A stretch of DNA of 33,174 bases from Candidatus Iainarchaeum andersonii SCGC AAA011-E11 (GCA_000402355.1 AQRS01000025.1:1-33174); one strand, 5' to 3'. Numbered from the stretch's first letter, positions 1-8,400 are shown. The notes: generated by a model from the letters alone, not told the origin. Numbers and translations: made by a program.

Positions 1-84
1 GGCGTAGACATTGAAGTAGAACGCAGATATGTGAGGGCGCAAGGAGACATCCATCAAACGACTCTACAGAAGTGGGCGGCGTGA
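1..84 (+). CDS. Possible C-terminal end of a TnpB-like protein (partial)
   Basis: Frame 1 is open from the window edge to a TGA at 82-84 and encodes the last 27 residues of some protein; the other two plus-strand frames hit stops within the first 12 bases. The peptide contains an RAQGD stretch, similar to the Ala-x-Gly-Asp segment near the C-terminus of many TnpB proteins (part of the RuvC-like nuclease region). The stop lies 7 bp before the IS605-type hairpin, where tnpB genes commonly end. The call rests mainly on that position, because 27 residues are too few for firm family assignment. Confidence 0.45.
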   Translation, partial: GVDIEVERRYVRAQGDIHQTTLQKWAA

Positions 85-119
85 AGAGAAGCCCACGCCT
101 TTAGGCGTGGGTAATTCAC
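1..119 (+). mobile_element. Right end of an IS200/IS605-family (TnpB-type) element, truncated by the window edge
   Basis: Positions 92-99 and 104-111 form a perfect 8-bp hairpin (CCCACGCC / GGCGTGGG) with a TTTA loop, followed by GTAATTCAC. This is the layout of right ends in many IS605/IS1341 elements: a subterminal GC-rich hairpin a few bases before the TTCAC-like cleavage site. The reading frame that runs into it ends at 84, as a tnpB C-terminus would. The element end at 119 touches the guaA stop codon, which begins at 120. The left end lies outside the window, so autonomy and target site cannot be judged. A plain transcription terminator for guaA is the alternative reading. Confidence 0.65.
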
Positions 120-1919
120 CTACTCCCACTCAATTGTGGCCGGCGGCTTGTGCGTAACATCAAGCATCACCGCGCCGATGCCTTTCACTTCAAGCACTTT
201 TTCAACCATTTCACCCAGGATGCTCTCGCCTATGCGCGCGAATTTTGCGGTCATCGCCTCTTTTGAATAAACCGGCCTCAAAACAATGCCCTCGCCTTTT
301 TTGTTGAAGTCAATCGGCAACAAAATAACCGGAAACTGCCAGATTTCGTTAAGCAGGCCCTTTTCCTCAACCAATTGCATTATGCGCGCGTCCGCCTCCT
401 TGAGCCTTTCCGTTCTCTCAACCGAAAGGTAGGCCTTTTCAAGCTTCATCGAGTTGATTTTCTCGGGCTTCAAAAGGCAAACCACGCGGTTTATCGAGTC
501 AAAGGAATTCGTGATTTTTGTGGAGAGCCTTTCCAGTGCGGCGTAATCCAGTGCGCCCTCGACAAGAACGGCATTGCGGTAAGTCCTGCTGTCCCCCTGC
601 ACGCCAACCGATTTTATCGGCAGCAATTTTGCCTCATAGCCCTCTGTAGTTGCGAGCGTGTTTATTTTTTTTCCGAGTTCCGCATCGGCCTTCTGTTTTC
701 CGTCGCTGCACAGAATCCTTATTGCAAGGCCGGGGCCTGGGAACGGATGCCTGTTCACGAGCGCTTCCGGCAAGCCCAACAGCCTTCCCAATTCGCGGAC
801 CTCGTCCTTGTACAATTGGTTCAAAGGTTCTATGACGCGGCCTTTTTGGATCATCTGCATTATTATGGGGGCGCGGTTGTGGTGCGTCTTGATTTTGTTC
901 GAGTTTTCCGTTCCCCCTGTTTCAATCGTGTCAGGATAAATTGTGCCCTGGCCGATCAGCCACGTTTCAGTGTCAAAATTAAGGTTCCCGAGTTCCTCCA
1001 AGGCGACATCAATGAAAAGCCCTCCGATTATGTTCCTTTTCTCCTCGGGCTCATAAATTCCCTTCAAGGCGCGGATAAATTTTTTTTCGGCACGAGCCAC
1101 GTGTATTTCCGTTACGCCCAGTTTTTCCAGCTCCTCTTTTACAAGCAGGCTCTCGTTCTTGCGCATGAAACCTGTGTCAACGTGCAATGCGTGTATTCTC
1201 CCGGAGCCCAGGGCCCTGTTGAGAAGCGCCAGGCAAACCGTGCTGTCCACTCCTCCAGACAAAAGCAAAAAAACGTTTTTGCCCCCGACTTGCGCCCTTA
1301 TTTCCACGGATTTTTTCTCCAAATAATTCTCCATGCCCCAGTCTTTCTCCGCCCCGCATATGGAAAAAACGAAATTCGAAAGCATTTGCATGCCGAATTC
1401 CGTGTGGGAAACCTCCGGATGGAACTGCAGCCCGAAAATCTTTCTTTTCACGTCGGCAATTGCGGCATACGCGCAATCTTCTGTGCCTGCCTTTCCCTCA
1501 AATCCCTTGGGCAGTTTTTGCACCTTGTCCCCGTGGCTCATCCAGACATTGAATTCGCGCGGCAGGCCCTCAAACAACGCGCTGTCTTCAATCCTCAGCA
1601 TCGCATTTCCGTACTCGCGCACTTTGCCGAGCTCAACCTTTCCGCCGAGCTCATGCGCAATGAGCTGCTGGCCATAGCACAGCCCGAGCACCGGAATGCT
1701 GAGTGAAAAAATTTCCGGGTTAAACGCAACCGCATCCTTTTCGTAAACGCTCTTCGGGCCGCCGCTCAGTATTATTCCTTTGGAATTTTTCAGCTCTTCC
1801 GAATCAGCGGTGGGCGCCATTATTTCCGAGTAAACCCCGAGTTCGCGAATCCTTCTAGCAAGCAAATGAGTGTACTGGCTCCCGAAATCAAGCACTATTA
1901 TGCGATTGGCTTCGTCCAT
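120..1919 (-). CDS. guaA: GMP synthase (glutamine-hydrolysing), long fused form
   Basis: This enzyme makes GMP from XMP, ATP and glutamine in purine synthesis. Residues 1-190 are a class I glutamine amidotransferase: nucleophile C81 in GLCYGQQ and the H167/E169 pair in FHPEVSH. Residues 200-400 are the ATP pyrophosphatase domain, with the SGGVDS PP-loop at 221-226 and the conserved HPFPGPGLAIR segment near 391. The C-terminus ends in KPPATIEWE, the signature of the dimerisation/XMP-binding domain. At 599 aa it is longer than bacterial GuaA (about 525 aa); the extra length lies after residue 405, as in the long eukaryote-like form. Many archaea split this enzyme into two genes, so the fusion is notable. 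The ATG at 1919 has a TATA-like box about 26 bp upstream and no Shine-Dalgarno. Confidence 0.97.
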   Translation of the reverse strand: MDEANRIIVLDFGSQYTHLLARRIRELGVYSEIMAPTADSEELKNSKGIILSGGPKSVYEKDAVAFNPEIFSLSIPVLGLCYGQQLIAHELGGKVELGKVREYGNAMLRIEDSALFEGLPREFNVWMSHGDKVQKLPKGFEGKAGTEDCAYAAIADVKRKIFGLQFHPEVSHTEFGMQMLSNFVFSICGAEKDWGMENYLEKKSVEIRAQVGGKNVFLLLSGGVDSTVCLALLNRALGSGRIHALHVDTGFMRKNESLLVKEELEKLGVTEIHVARAEKKFIRALKGIYEPEEKRNIIGGLFIDVALEELGNLNFDTETWLIGQGTIYPDTIETGGTENSNKIKTHHNRAPIIMQMIQKGRVIEPLNQLYKDEVRELGRLLGLPEALVNRHPFPGPGLAIRILCSDGKQKADAELGKKINTLATTEGYEAKLLPIKSVGVQGDSRTYRNAVLVEGALDYAALERLSTKITNSFDSINRVVCLLKPEKINSMKLEKAYLSVERTERLKEADARIMQLVEEKGLLNEIWQFPVILLPIDFNKKGEGIVLRPVYSKEAMTAKFARIGESILGEMVEKVLEVKGIGAVMLDVTHKPPATIEWE

Positions 1920-1941
1920 ATAATTGTGAGCGCTTAAAGGT

Positions 1942-1949
1942 ATTTTAAA
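1942..1949 (-). promoter_or_regulatory. TATA-like box of guaA
   Basis: The minus strand reads TTTAAAAT about 26 bp before the guaA ATG at 1919. That spacing is expected for an archaeal leaderless transcript. No Shine-Dalgarno precedes the ATG. The call is from sequence and spacing only. Confidence 0.5.
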
Positions 1950-1953
1950 CGTT

Positions 1954-1977
1954 CCCGGTGCAGCTCCAAATGCCGGG
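1954..1977 (-). terminator. Weak hairpin after the lipoprotein gene
   Basis: CCCGG (1954-1958) and CCGGG (1973-1977) can pair 8 bp after the stop codon of the lipoprotein gene. On the minus strand a short T-rich stretch (GTTTAAAAT) follows. It may help end lipoprotein transcription before guaA, but the stem is only 5 bp and the T-rich stretch doubles as the guaA TATA box. Confidence 0.25.
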
Positions 1978-1984
1978 GTTTTTA

Positions 1985-3376
1985 TTATTCCGTACCTTCA
2001 ACCTCGTCAACGCATTCAGCTACAAGCGAACTGAACTTTATTTCGTAGCATGAGAGCACATAATTTTCCTTCACCGCATACTCCTTATAGCAGTAGTCCT
2101 TTCCGGTGTAAGGAAGTCTCTGCATCCTCGCCCTCTGGGCTTCGGCGCAGATGCTCGGCGCGGAATACTTGGAGGCTATTTCCGCAAAGCACGTGTAATA
2201 AGGCTTATCGGTCCTTATTGATTCGCAAACCGTGTAATCGCCCTTCGCCAGCGCGACCGCGGAATAGCAGGAATCCCTGTCGGCGATGTCGCTGATTTTT
2301 TGGCATATTTTTTCATCCTGCTTCAGTGAAGCCAATTGTGCAAAGCAACCGCTTTTTTGTTTCGGGTCCGAGGTTATGCTTTCGCATGTTTTTTCGTCCG
2401 CCTCATTCTTTGCCGCATTGTAATAGCAGTCGTTCCTTAGTTCGAGTTCCGAAGACCGCACATTCACGCAGTTGGCCGCGGTGACATTTGCATCAACCGC
2501 GGTTTCGACACAGGCCGTTGTTTTATCGTTCGTGAGCTCGTAGCAGTTTGCAATACTCCCGCCTTTAGTGCCCGCCCAGTAATTGCAGTTGTTTCTCGAG
2601 GCATCATCATTGAAATTGCAGTCAATTCCCTCAGAAGGCTTGTTTGCCGCATTCGAAAAGCAGTCCGCCCTCCTCGCTGTTTCGAGCAGCAATGCGCATG
2701 ACTCGCCGTTCGGCTTGCTTGAAACGCCGTAATAGCAATTGTCCCTGATGAATTTTCCCGCTTCTTTTCTCGTGCTGACTTTTGCGCACGCCGAATCATT
2801 TTTTGCGAGCTTTGCGGTTTCCACATAGCACGGGTCCCTCATTGCGGGGTCAAAAATCAGGGCGCAGTACCCGGGATTTTTTTGGGCTTTCGCCACGCCG
2901 CTGATGCACGTGTCCTGGTCCGGCTGTGAGGGGATTTTCTGGCACGCCTCAACGCTATTGCCCTGTGCCGCTGTGTTCCCGAAGCACCTTGCCTGTATGT
3001 CCGGGTTCTTTATTTTTTCGCAGTAATCAATATTTTTTGCGGCCGATGCAACCTCGTAGTAGCAGTTGTCCTTTGAAAGCAATTGGAGGCTCTCGCACGG
3101 CTCTGCATTCTTTTCGGATTTTGCGAGATTGGTTAAGCACGAATCCTTTTTTGCCTGCGTTGCTTCCTTGAGGCAGATGCTTATTTTATCCCTGAGTGCC
3201 TGCTGTGCCGTTGCTTCCGCGCTGCCCGGGGCGGCGCCATTGTTGTTCGTGCCCTGCGCCTGCGCATTATTGTTTTCCGCGATTCCCGGAATGCCTGATT
3301 TTTTTTCCACACAGCCCGCAACAATTATCAGCCCAAAAATTGCCGCGATTAGGAACGCAAGAACAGTCCTGTTCAT
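1985..3376 (-). CDS. Secreted lipoprotein of tandem cysteine-paired repeats
   Basis: No named family recognised. Residues 1-21 are a hydrophobic signal ending in VAG followed by C22, a lipobox, so the protein is probably lipid-anchored outside the membrane. A short Asn/Ala/Gln-rich linker (about 30-60) follows. The rest, to residue 463, is about 14-15 copies of a roughly 30-residue unit. Each copy has a Cys near its start (as in YCEKI, ACQKI, ICQKI) and a second in an (R/K)D-x-C-(Y/F)-xxx-A motif. The regular pairing suggests one disulfide per repeat, or per neighbouring pair, in a solenoid of short helices. The TATA-like box at 3400-3407 is about 27 bp before the ATG. An insertion sequence begins about 10 bp upstream of that box. 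The product may bind a surface ligand, but nothing in the sequence shows which. Confidence 0.8.
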   Translation of the reverse strand: MNRTVLAFLIAAIFGLIIVAGCVEKKSGIPGIAENNNAQAQGTNNNGAAPGSAEATAQQALRDKISICLKEATQAKKDSCLTNLAKSEKNAEPCESLQLLSKDNCYYEVASAAKNIDYCEKIKNPDIQARCFGNTAAQGNSVEACQKIPSQPDQDTCISGVAKAQKNPGYCALIFDPAMRDPCYVETAKLAKNDSACAKVSTRKEAGKFIRDNCYYGVSSKPNGESCALLLETARRADCFSNAANKPSEGIDCNFNDDASRNNCNYWAGTKGGSIANCYELTNDKTTACVETAVDANVTAANCVNVRSSELELRNDCYYNAAKNEADEKTCESITSDPKQKSGCFAQLASLKQDEKICQKISDIADRDSCYSAVALAKGDYTVCESIRTDKPYYTCFAEIASKYSAPSICAEAQRARMQRLPYTGKDYCYKEYAVKENYVLSCYEIKFSSLVAECVDEVEGTE

Positions 3377-3399
3377 GAGTAAATCAATCGGCTTTCATG

Positions 3400-3407
3400 T
3401 ATAAATA
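3400..3407 (-). promoter_or_regulatory. TATA-like box of the cysteine-repeat lipoprotein gene
   Basis: The minus strand reads TATTTATA, about 27 bp before the ATG at 3376. The insertion-sequence end at 3417 lies only about 10 bp upstream, so any activator site beyond the BRE region has been displaced. Confidence 0.5.
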
Positions 3408-3416
3408 GGTTGTGAA

Positions 3417-3431
3417 GACTCTGGGACAAAA
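3417..3431 (+). repeat. Left terminal inverted repeat of the insertion sequence
   Basis: Fifteen bases, GACTCTGGGACAAAA, match the reverse complement of 4685-4699 without a mismatch. The transposase stop codon lies immediately inside, at 3433. Confidence 0.85.
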
Positions 3432-3432
3432 C

Positions 3433-4422
3433 TCAGCTTTTCATGTGTTTGGCTGAGTAGTTGTGTAGGGTTGCGCGGCTGAAAGCCGCGGTTATGATGC
3501 GTTCTTGGAGGCGTTGCCTGATACCTCCGAATTTGCGTTTATCTTTTGAGAAGTTGTATTCGCTGCGCACCCTTTTGAAATAATCTGCGAGGAATGAAAA
3601 GGGTGCGAGTATCAGGCTGGTTATGAGTTGTTTCCATTCTTTTGGCCCGCGGATGGTTGCGTTCTTTTTTGGGATAACAATGACGCGTGTTTGTTTTCCA
3701 ACGTGCTTGAAAATGGATTGATACGCGTAATATTTATCGAGGCGCATTGAATCGAATTCAAAGCCCGCTTTGCGGGCCATGAGAAGCGCCTCAACGAAAA
3801 GTTTTTTCTCAGATTTGAAACCCGCGGCATAACCAACGTAGATGTTCGTGTCAATATCGAGAATGGCGACACTCATCAAATATTCTTTGCGTTTGCTGGT
3901 TTCTTTTTCTTCTTTGAGGTCTTGCTCCCTGTCTTTTCTGTAATGCTTTGAGATGAACAGGCCGATGCCTGTTCCATCAGCACTCGAATCAACTCTGCGA
4001 GGTTCGCCCGAGCTCATCACAAAGAGGTTGTGGAGAATAATTGCAACAATCGGGTCTGAGTATGCGCGCTCAATGGTTTTGTAGCTGAATGCCTCATCAC
4101 CGTTCAAGAGAAACATGAGCGAGAAGCATTCCATTTCGCGGTTGGTGAACTCGAAGAGCACTTGGAACAAGTGCAACTTTGTAAGAAGGATTCTGTCTTT
4201 CGGCGGCCTCCCGGGCTTGCCATCAACAAGAGTTATCGGTTCTGCCGCCTTATCAACATCACTGTTGATGCGCCCCACTACTGCGCGCATTTCTGTGCGC
4301 AGTTTCTTGTCATGCTCACCAGTAAACGGTTTTGCTTCAACAGCAAAATGTTTGCTGTAAAACTTCTTGAGCCACTCAATCTCATCAAGCGTTTTTTGAA
4401 ACTGCCTGTTCGTTAACTTCAT
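3433..4422 (-). CDS. DDE transposase of the insertion sequence
   Basis: The 329-aa protein has an N-terminal helical region with a GKPGRPPKDR segment (about 68-77), common in IS4/IS5-like transposases. The presumed catalytic acids are D145 or D149 (in RRVDSSADGTG), D229 (in MRLDKYYAY) and E288 (in RSEYNFSKDKR), the E being followed by basic residues as in DDE enzymes. I chose the ATG at 4422 because a TATA-like TTAAATAA lies about 25 bp upstream; a TTG at 4440 would add six residues. The stop lies just inside the left inverted repeat. The frame is unbroken, so the element may be active. Exact IS family uncertain. Confidence 0.85.
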   Translation of the reverse strand: MKLTNRQFQKTLDEIEWLKKFYSKHFAVEAKPFTGEHDKKLRTEMRAVVGRINSDVDKAAEPITLVDGKPGRPPKDRILLTKLHLFQVLFEFTNREMECFSLMFLLNGDEAFSYKTIERAYSDPIVAIILHNLFVMSSGEPRRVDSSADGTGIGLFISKHYRKDREQDLKEEKETSKRKEYLMSVAILDIDTNIYVGYAAGFKSEKKLFVEALLMARKAGFEFDSMRLDKYYAYQSIFKHVGKQTRVIVIPKKNATIRGPKEWKQLITSLILAPFSFLADYFKRVRSEYNFSKDKRKFGGIRQRLQERIITAAFSRATLHNYSAKHMKS

Positions 4423-4450
4423 GTCCGCAAATAGAAACAAACATTATTTA

Positions 4451-4470
4451 AGGATATCCTTGGATATCCA
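4451..4470. promoter_or_regulatory. Two abutting 10-bp palindromes between the divergent IS genes
   Basis: AGGATATCCT (4451-4460) is followed directly by TGGATATCCA (4461-4470). Both are perfect palindromes sharing the core GGATATCC. They sit beside the TATA-like element (TTATTTAA, 4444-4451) that could serve the transposase on one strand and the small gene on the other. This is where an operator for element-encoded control would be expected. The small DUF2080-type protein encoded next door is a candidate ligand, by inference. Confidence 0.5.
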
Positions 4471-4490
4471 TATCTGCGGAGGGTTACAAC

Positions 4491-4655
4491 ATGCCAAGCA
4501 GAAAAGTGGAAGTTACAAACAAAGAATTCAAACTCACGGACAAAAAAGTTGTCGCCGTTCTAGACCGAACGGTAACACCGTTCGGCAACTCGGCAAAAGC
4601 CGACGTGCCAGTAAAATATGTAGGGAAGCGGGCTTACGTGGTCGTTTTGGACTAG
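4491..4655 (+). CDS. DUF2080-type transposase-associated protein (54 aa)
   Basis: This small gene lies inside the insertion sequence, divergent from the transposase. It encodes 54 residues and ends at TAG 4653-4655. A GGAGG Shine-Dalgarno at 4478-4482 lies 8 bp before the ATG. The stretch TVTPFGNSAKADVP at about 27-40, followed by VGKRAYVVV, is what I know as the DUF2080 family, found beside archaeal transposases. The GNSA-x-x-x-VP pattern also resembles AbrB/MazE-type swapped-hairpin DNA-binding proteins, so a repressor or transposition-regulating role is plausible but inferred. The gene is easily missed because of its length. Confidence 0.82.
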   Translation: MPSRKVEVTNKEFKLTDKKVVAVLDRTVTPFGNSAKADVPVKYVGKRAYVVVLD

Positions 4656-4684
4656 AAAAACCCAAAAACCACAAAATCACCCAA

Positions 4685-4699
4685 TTTTGTCCCAGAGTC
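4685..4699 (-). repeat. Right terminal inverted repeat of the insertion sequence
   Basis: Exact reverse complement of 3417-3431. It ends 15 bp before the TATA-like box of trmB, so the element interrupts the former lipoprotein-trmB intergenic region. Confidence 0.85.
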
Positions 4700-4713
4700 C
4701 CCCCGGACAAGAA

Positions 4714-4723
4714 ATTTTTTATA
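4714..4723 (+). promoter_or_regulatory. TATA-like box of the TrmB-family gene
   Basis: TTTTTTATAC ends about 23 bp before the ATG at 4746, a spacing typical of an archaeal leaderless promoter. No Shine-Dalgarno precedes the ATG. Confidence 0.5.
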
Positions 4724-4745
4724 CTGGGACTTCCTGATTGATGCG

Positions 4746-5411
4746 ATGATTGAAGAGATAAAAAAGCTCGGCCTGAACGAGTACGAGGCAAAGGTTTACC
4801 GCTCGCTCCTCTCAATGGGGAAGTCTTCCGCGGTTGCGCTGAGCAGGAGCGCTTCGGTTCCAAGGGCGAGAGTTTATGATGTGCTTTCCACGCTTGAGAA
4901 AAAGGGCTTTGTGATTAAGTCGGCTTCGAAGCCGATTGAGTTTGTCGCGGTTTCGCCTTCAAAGGTTTTCGAGGGCCTCGCGAGGTCAAGGAATGAGCGG
5001 CTTGAGAAGGAGCTCAAGGAACTTGAGGGTGTCGCATTTTCGCTTGAAAATTCCTCAAAGGAGAGCGATTTTGGGAGCGAGCAGGCTTGGGTAGTCGATG
5101 GCAGGCACAACATTTACTCCCTCATTTCACAGGAACTCGAAAAGTGCGTTGAGAGCGTCCTAATTTCCGCTCTGGACAGCTCAATAAAGCGGAAAAAGGC
5201 TTCCTTCAGCAATTATTTTGATGCTTTGGGGGCCAAGGGGGTTAAGGTTATTGCGAACAGGAGGCAGCCCGGCGCCCGTTTCATGGTTTTCGACAAGAAT
5301 TCTGTGCTGCTTTTCATGACCCCTGAAAAGCAGGATGAGGCGCACGAGCGCGCATTGTTCATAAACAGCCCTTTTCTGGCCGAGTATTTTTATTCGAACG
5401 GCAAAAAATAG
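4746..5411 (+). CDS. TrmB-family transcriptional regulator
   Basis: The 221-aa protein begins with the TrmB-type winged helix (residues 1-70): LGLNEYEAKVYRSLL, then SVPRARVYDVLSTLEKKGFV as the recognition region, then an EFVAVSP wing. A short charged helix (about 80-95) links to a C-terminal domain with the pattern of the PLD-like TrmB effector region (WVVDGRHNIYSLI at about 115, VLISALDSS at about 138). It is shorter than sugar-binding TrmB proteins, so sugar binding is not shown. It converges on the surface-protein operon, with its stop adjacent to that operon's last stop, and was originally divergent from the lipoprotein gene. Its targets are unknown. Confidence 0.85.
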   Translation: MIEEIKKLGLNEYEAKVYRSLLSMGKSSAVALSRSASVPRARVYDVLSTLEKKGFVIKSASKPIEFVAVSPSKVFEGLARSRNERLEKELKELEGVAFSLENSSKESDFGSEQAWVVDGRHNIYSLISQELEKCVESVLISALDSSIKRKKASFSNYFDALGAKGVKVIANRRQPGARFMVFDKNSVLLFMTPEKQDEAHERALFINSPFLAEYFYSNGKK

Positions 5412-8400
5412 TTACTTTTTCCTGCTTGCCTTTTTCTTTGCGGGCTTTTTTTTCTTCGGGGTTTCCTCTTCAGGTTCCGCGGCCCTTGTTTCGTAAATGC
5501 TTTGTTTCCCGTTTCCGTTGCCCGGCTGTTCTTTTTCGGCCTCGTGCTTTGAGGCATTGTACGCGCTCATTATAATGAGGCCTATGACCAGCAATACAAG
5601 GAACCCGAGTATTGCCGTGGATATGGTCGCGAGGCTGAACAATCCTGTCCCTACGCTTACCGGTTCCTCAATGACAACGTTCTGGTCTGTTCCAGGAGTT
5701 TCAGCCGTTGCCCCGGCATACTGGAATGCCGCGTTTCTCGTGTAAGTTCCTTCATCAGTTTCGAGGCTGAACGGAACGGTTACAGTTTTTCCCCTCATTT
5801 CCTCCGGGATTTTCACGAGTATTCTCGCTTTTACGGTTTCCTTTGCCTGTATGAACCTGTTTTCCAGCTGCACAACCCCGTTGAAGTCAAGCGTTGTCGC
5901 ATTGAAAACTTCAAGTGTCCTGTTGCTGTCGTTGTAAATCTCGAAATTCACTTCAATGTTGTGTTCGAGTCCTTCGACTTCCGTGAAATTCAGGTCCTGC
6001 ACCCTCAAATCAACTTCTCCCAAACCGAATGATTCCTCGTTGCCCGAAACCTCGAGCTTGAGCTGTGCGCTGGTTTTGAATCCGCGGTCCGTTTCCGCAT
6101 TGATTGTAATGAAAGTTGTTCTCGGCAGGTCAAATGGAGGTGACACAAAGAAGTTCACTTCCTCCCTTTCTCCCGGCTCGACATTAACCTCGGCCTCGAC
6201 CATGAAAACGAACGGCTTGTCCGCGCTAAGCTTCACGTTTTGCGTAATTACGCCACGGTTCTCGATTATGAGGGTTTGCTTCTGGCCTTCGCATGTCGCC
6301 GCGTCAAGCACAGGTTCAAGGATTATGAGGTCTATTCCGAAGCATCCCGCGTTTGAAAGGTAATTGATGTTTTTTTCCTCGTTGAACTGCACGAGCCTTC
6401 CGGAAACCGCCTTCACGCTGTAGGTTTCCTCCGCCTTTGCGTTCGGCGTGCGCGCCGTGAAAGGGACTGTTGCGTCTGTGTTTGGCTCAACCTCAATGCT
6501 TGCCGGCCCATTGATCCAGTCCGGCGAGTAACTCAAATTGAATGCCTGCTTTTCGGAACCGATGTTCGCGAGCTTTATGGACTCGTTCTTGTCGACGCCG
6601 AGGCAAAGATTGAGCTCCGGCGCAACCAATGCCGCGTTATAACAGTCCGAAACAACTAGGCTGAAGTCCTTCTCGTAGGAAAAGTTCGGCGAATCAAGCC
6701 TCACTGTAAAGGTTTTCCTCCCAATGCCGCTTGGAATGATGTCGAGTTCCTGTGAAATCTTTTGCAGCACTTCAGAAAGCTCTTCCGAGTTCCTTGCGTC
6801 GAAGTACTTTCCGTTTGTCGTGCGCGAAATTTCCTGCAGCTGTTTCTGGCCGTCCGCATCAATGTCAAAGCCGATTGAATAAACCGTTATGCGGTTCTGC
6901 GCCAGTTCCTTCGCGGTTTCGGTTATGTTTCCCTCGCATGTTTCCCTGCCGTCGCTCACGAGTATAATCGCTTTCTGCTTTCCTGCCGGGAAATCGGCGA
7001 TGCTTGCCCCGAGTGCCTGTGTCAAGGGCGTTTTTCCCGCGGGCTTGAATGCGGAAACCCTGTCGGTTATTGCCGGAATATCAAGGTTCTTCACGGGAAC
7101 GAGCAACTGCGAATCTTCGCATAGCGCTCCCTGGCCGAAAACCCTCATCCCCAAATCAACTTCATTGATTTTGTTCACGAGGTTTATGATTGCGGTTTTT
7201 GCGGCGTCTATTTTTGTCTTGCCCATGTTCTGCTCAATCATCGAGCCCGAAGTGTCCATCAAAAGTTCGACGGCCAAATCGGTTTTCTTCACTGCCTTGG
7301 CCTTTTCCGCGAGGTTGCTGACATCAAGCCTTGCCTCGATTGTTTTTGTTTCCCCGGGGCCGATGGAGATTTTCGGGTTATCGAGTTGCGCGCCTATTCC
7401 AAGTACGCTCACATCAAGGTCAACTGTTTTTGTGCGGTTGTTCTTGAGGCTGAACTTGTAAACCGGCGTATCCTCGACGCACACGTTTTCATTTCCCCCG
7501 AGCTTTTCAACCTGGAGGTTGTAGCAGTCCTGCAGGTTGACCGTGAACGGCTTTGAGGCCGAGTAATCGAAAAGCGTGCTTTGCAGATTGAGGCCGAACT
7601 CGTAATTGGCCGGCTGCATATTTGTTTCATTAAGCTTCAATGTTACTTCCTGTTCCTTTCCCGGGTCGAGAGCAATGCTTGTCCTGTCGAGCTTCGCAAA
7701 CTCCGGGCCTTCGAGAGTGATTTTGTAATTGTCGGCAAGCTTTCCGTTGTTCACTACCCTTATTTTTGCCTCGCCCGGGGTTTCAAGGCACGCGCTTATT
7801 TTGCCCGCGTCAAATCCCGCACCGAGAATCAATTGGCTTCCCTGCCCCTGCCGGAGCACGTACTGCGCATTGTCTTCAGAGTAAAAGTTCGGGTTCACAA
7901 GGGTTGCGCGCGCAGTGAATTCATAACTTCCAAAATCAGTGTCGCATGGCGCCTGCACGTGCATTTTCACTGTCTGGGGTTCGCCTTTCTTCACGAGTAC
8001 GCGCTGTTCCTCCAGAGTGTACCAATCATTCGGGATGCCGCTTATTGACAAGTCAACGCGCTCGATGCTCTGGTTCGGCACAATCGTGTTGTTTGAAACC
8101 ACGATCTCGTAAGTTTTTTCCTCGCACTGCGTTGCCTCCTGCACTGCGGGCCTCACGTCAATGCCTACAAAGTGGCCCTGCTTTACCTCGAGTAAACAGG
8201 TTGCCCTTATTGTTTCGGTGTTCTGCACAATGAGTTCCGCACTGTAAATTCCGGGGTCAGCGTAACAATTTGCGACAGTATAAACCCTGAGCTGTTCGCA
8301 CTCATCCGGGCCAAGGGTTACTCTTCCGGGAAGAACATTGAACCAAGAGGATGTGTTTCCGCTGAAGTATGAAGAATAAGTTTCAGTTGATGCGCTGTTG

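Larger units (their letters stand above)
3417..4699. mobile_element. Complete DDE-type insertion sequence with perfect 15-bp terminal inverted repeats
   Basis: GACTCTGGGACAAAA at 3417-3431 is repeated exactly in reverse complement at 4685-4699, bounding a 1283-bp element. Inside are an intact transposase on the minus strand and a divergent 54-codon accessory gene. I see no convincing target-site duplication: the left flank reads GTGAA and the right flank CCCCC. Either the duplication has decayed or been lost, or the true ends differ by a few bases. Perfect repeats and intact reading frames suggest a recent insertion. The family is not assigned; the transposase looks like the broad IS4/IS5 DDE group. 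Confidence 0.85.

Noticed and set aside
375..1706. 443-codon open frame on the plus strand
   Set aside because: It lies wholly antisense to guaA, whose catalytic motifs are intact. Its codons mirror guaA third-position bias and it shows no recognisable domain.
3412..4705. Target-site duplication around the insertion sequence
   Set aside because: Flanks (GTGAA and CCCCC) do not match at any length tried near the repeat ends.
7581..8048. 155-codon plus-strand frame, and similar ones at 9377-9832, 6889-7461 and 10295-10936
   Set aside because: All are antisense to the surface-protein genes, which have signal peptides, TM anchors and stop/start overlaps. No Shine-Dalgarno or family features.
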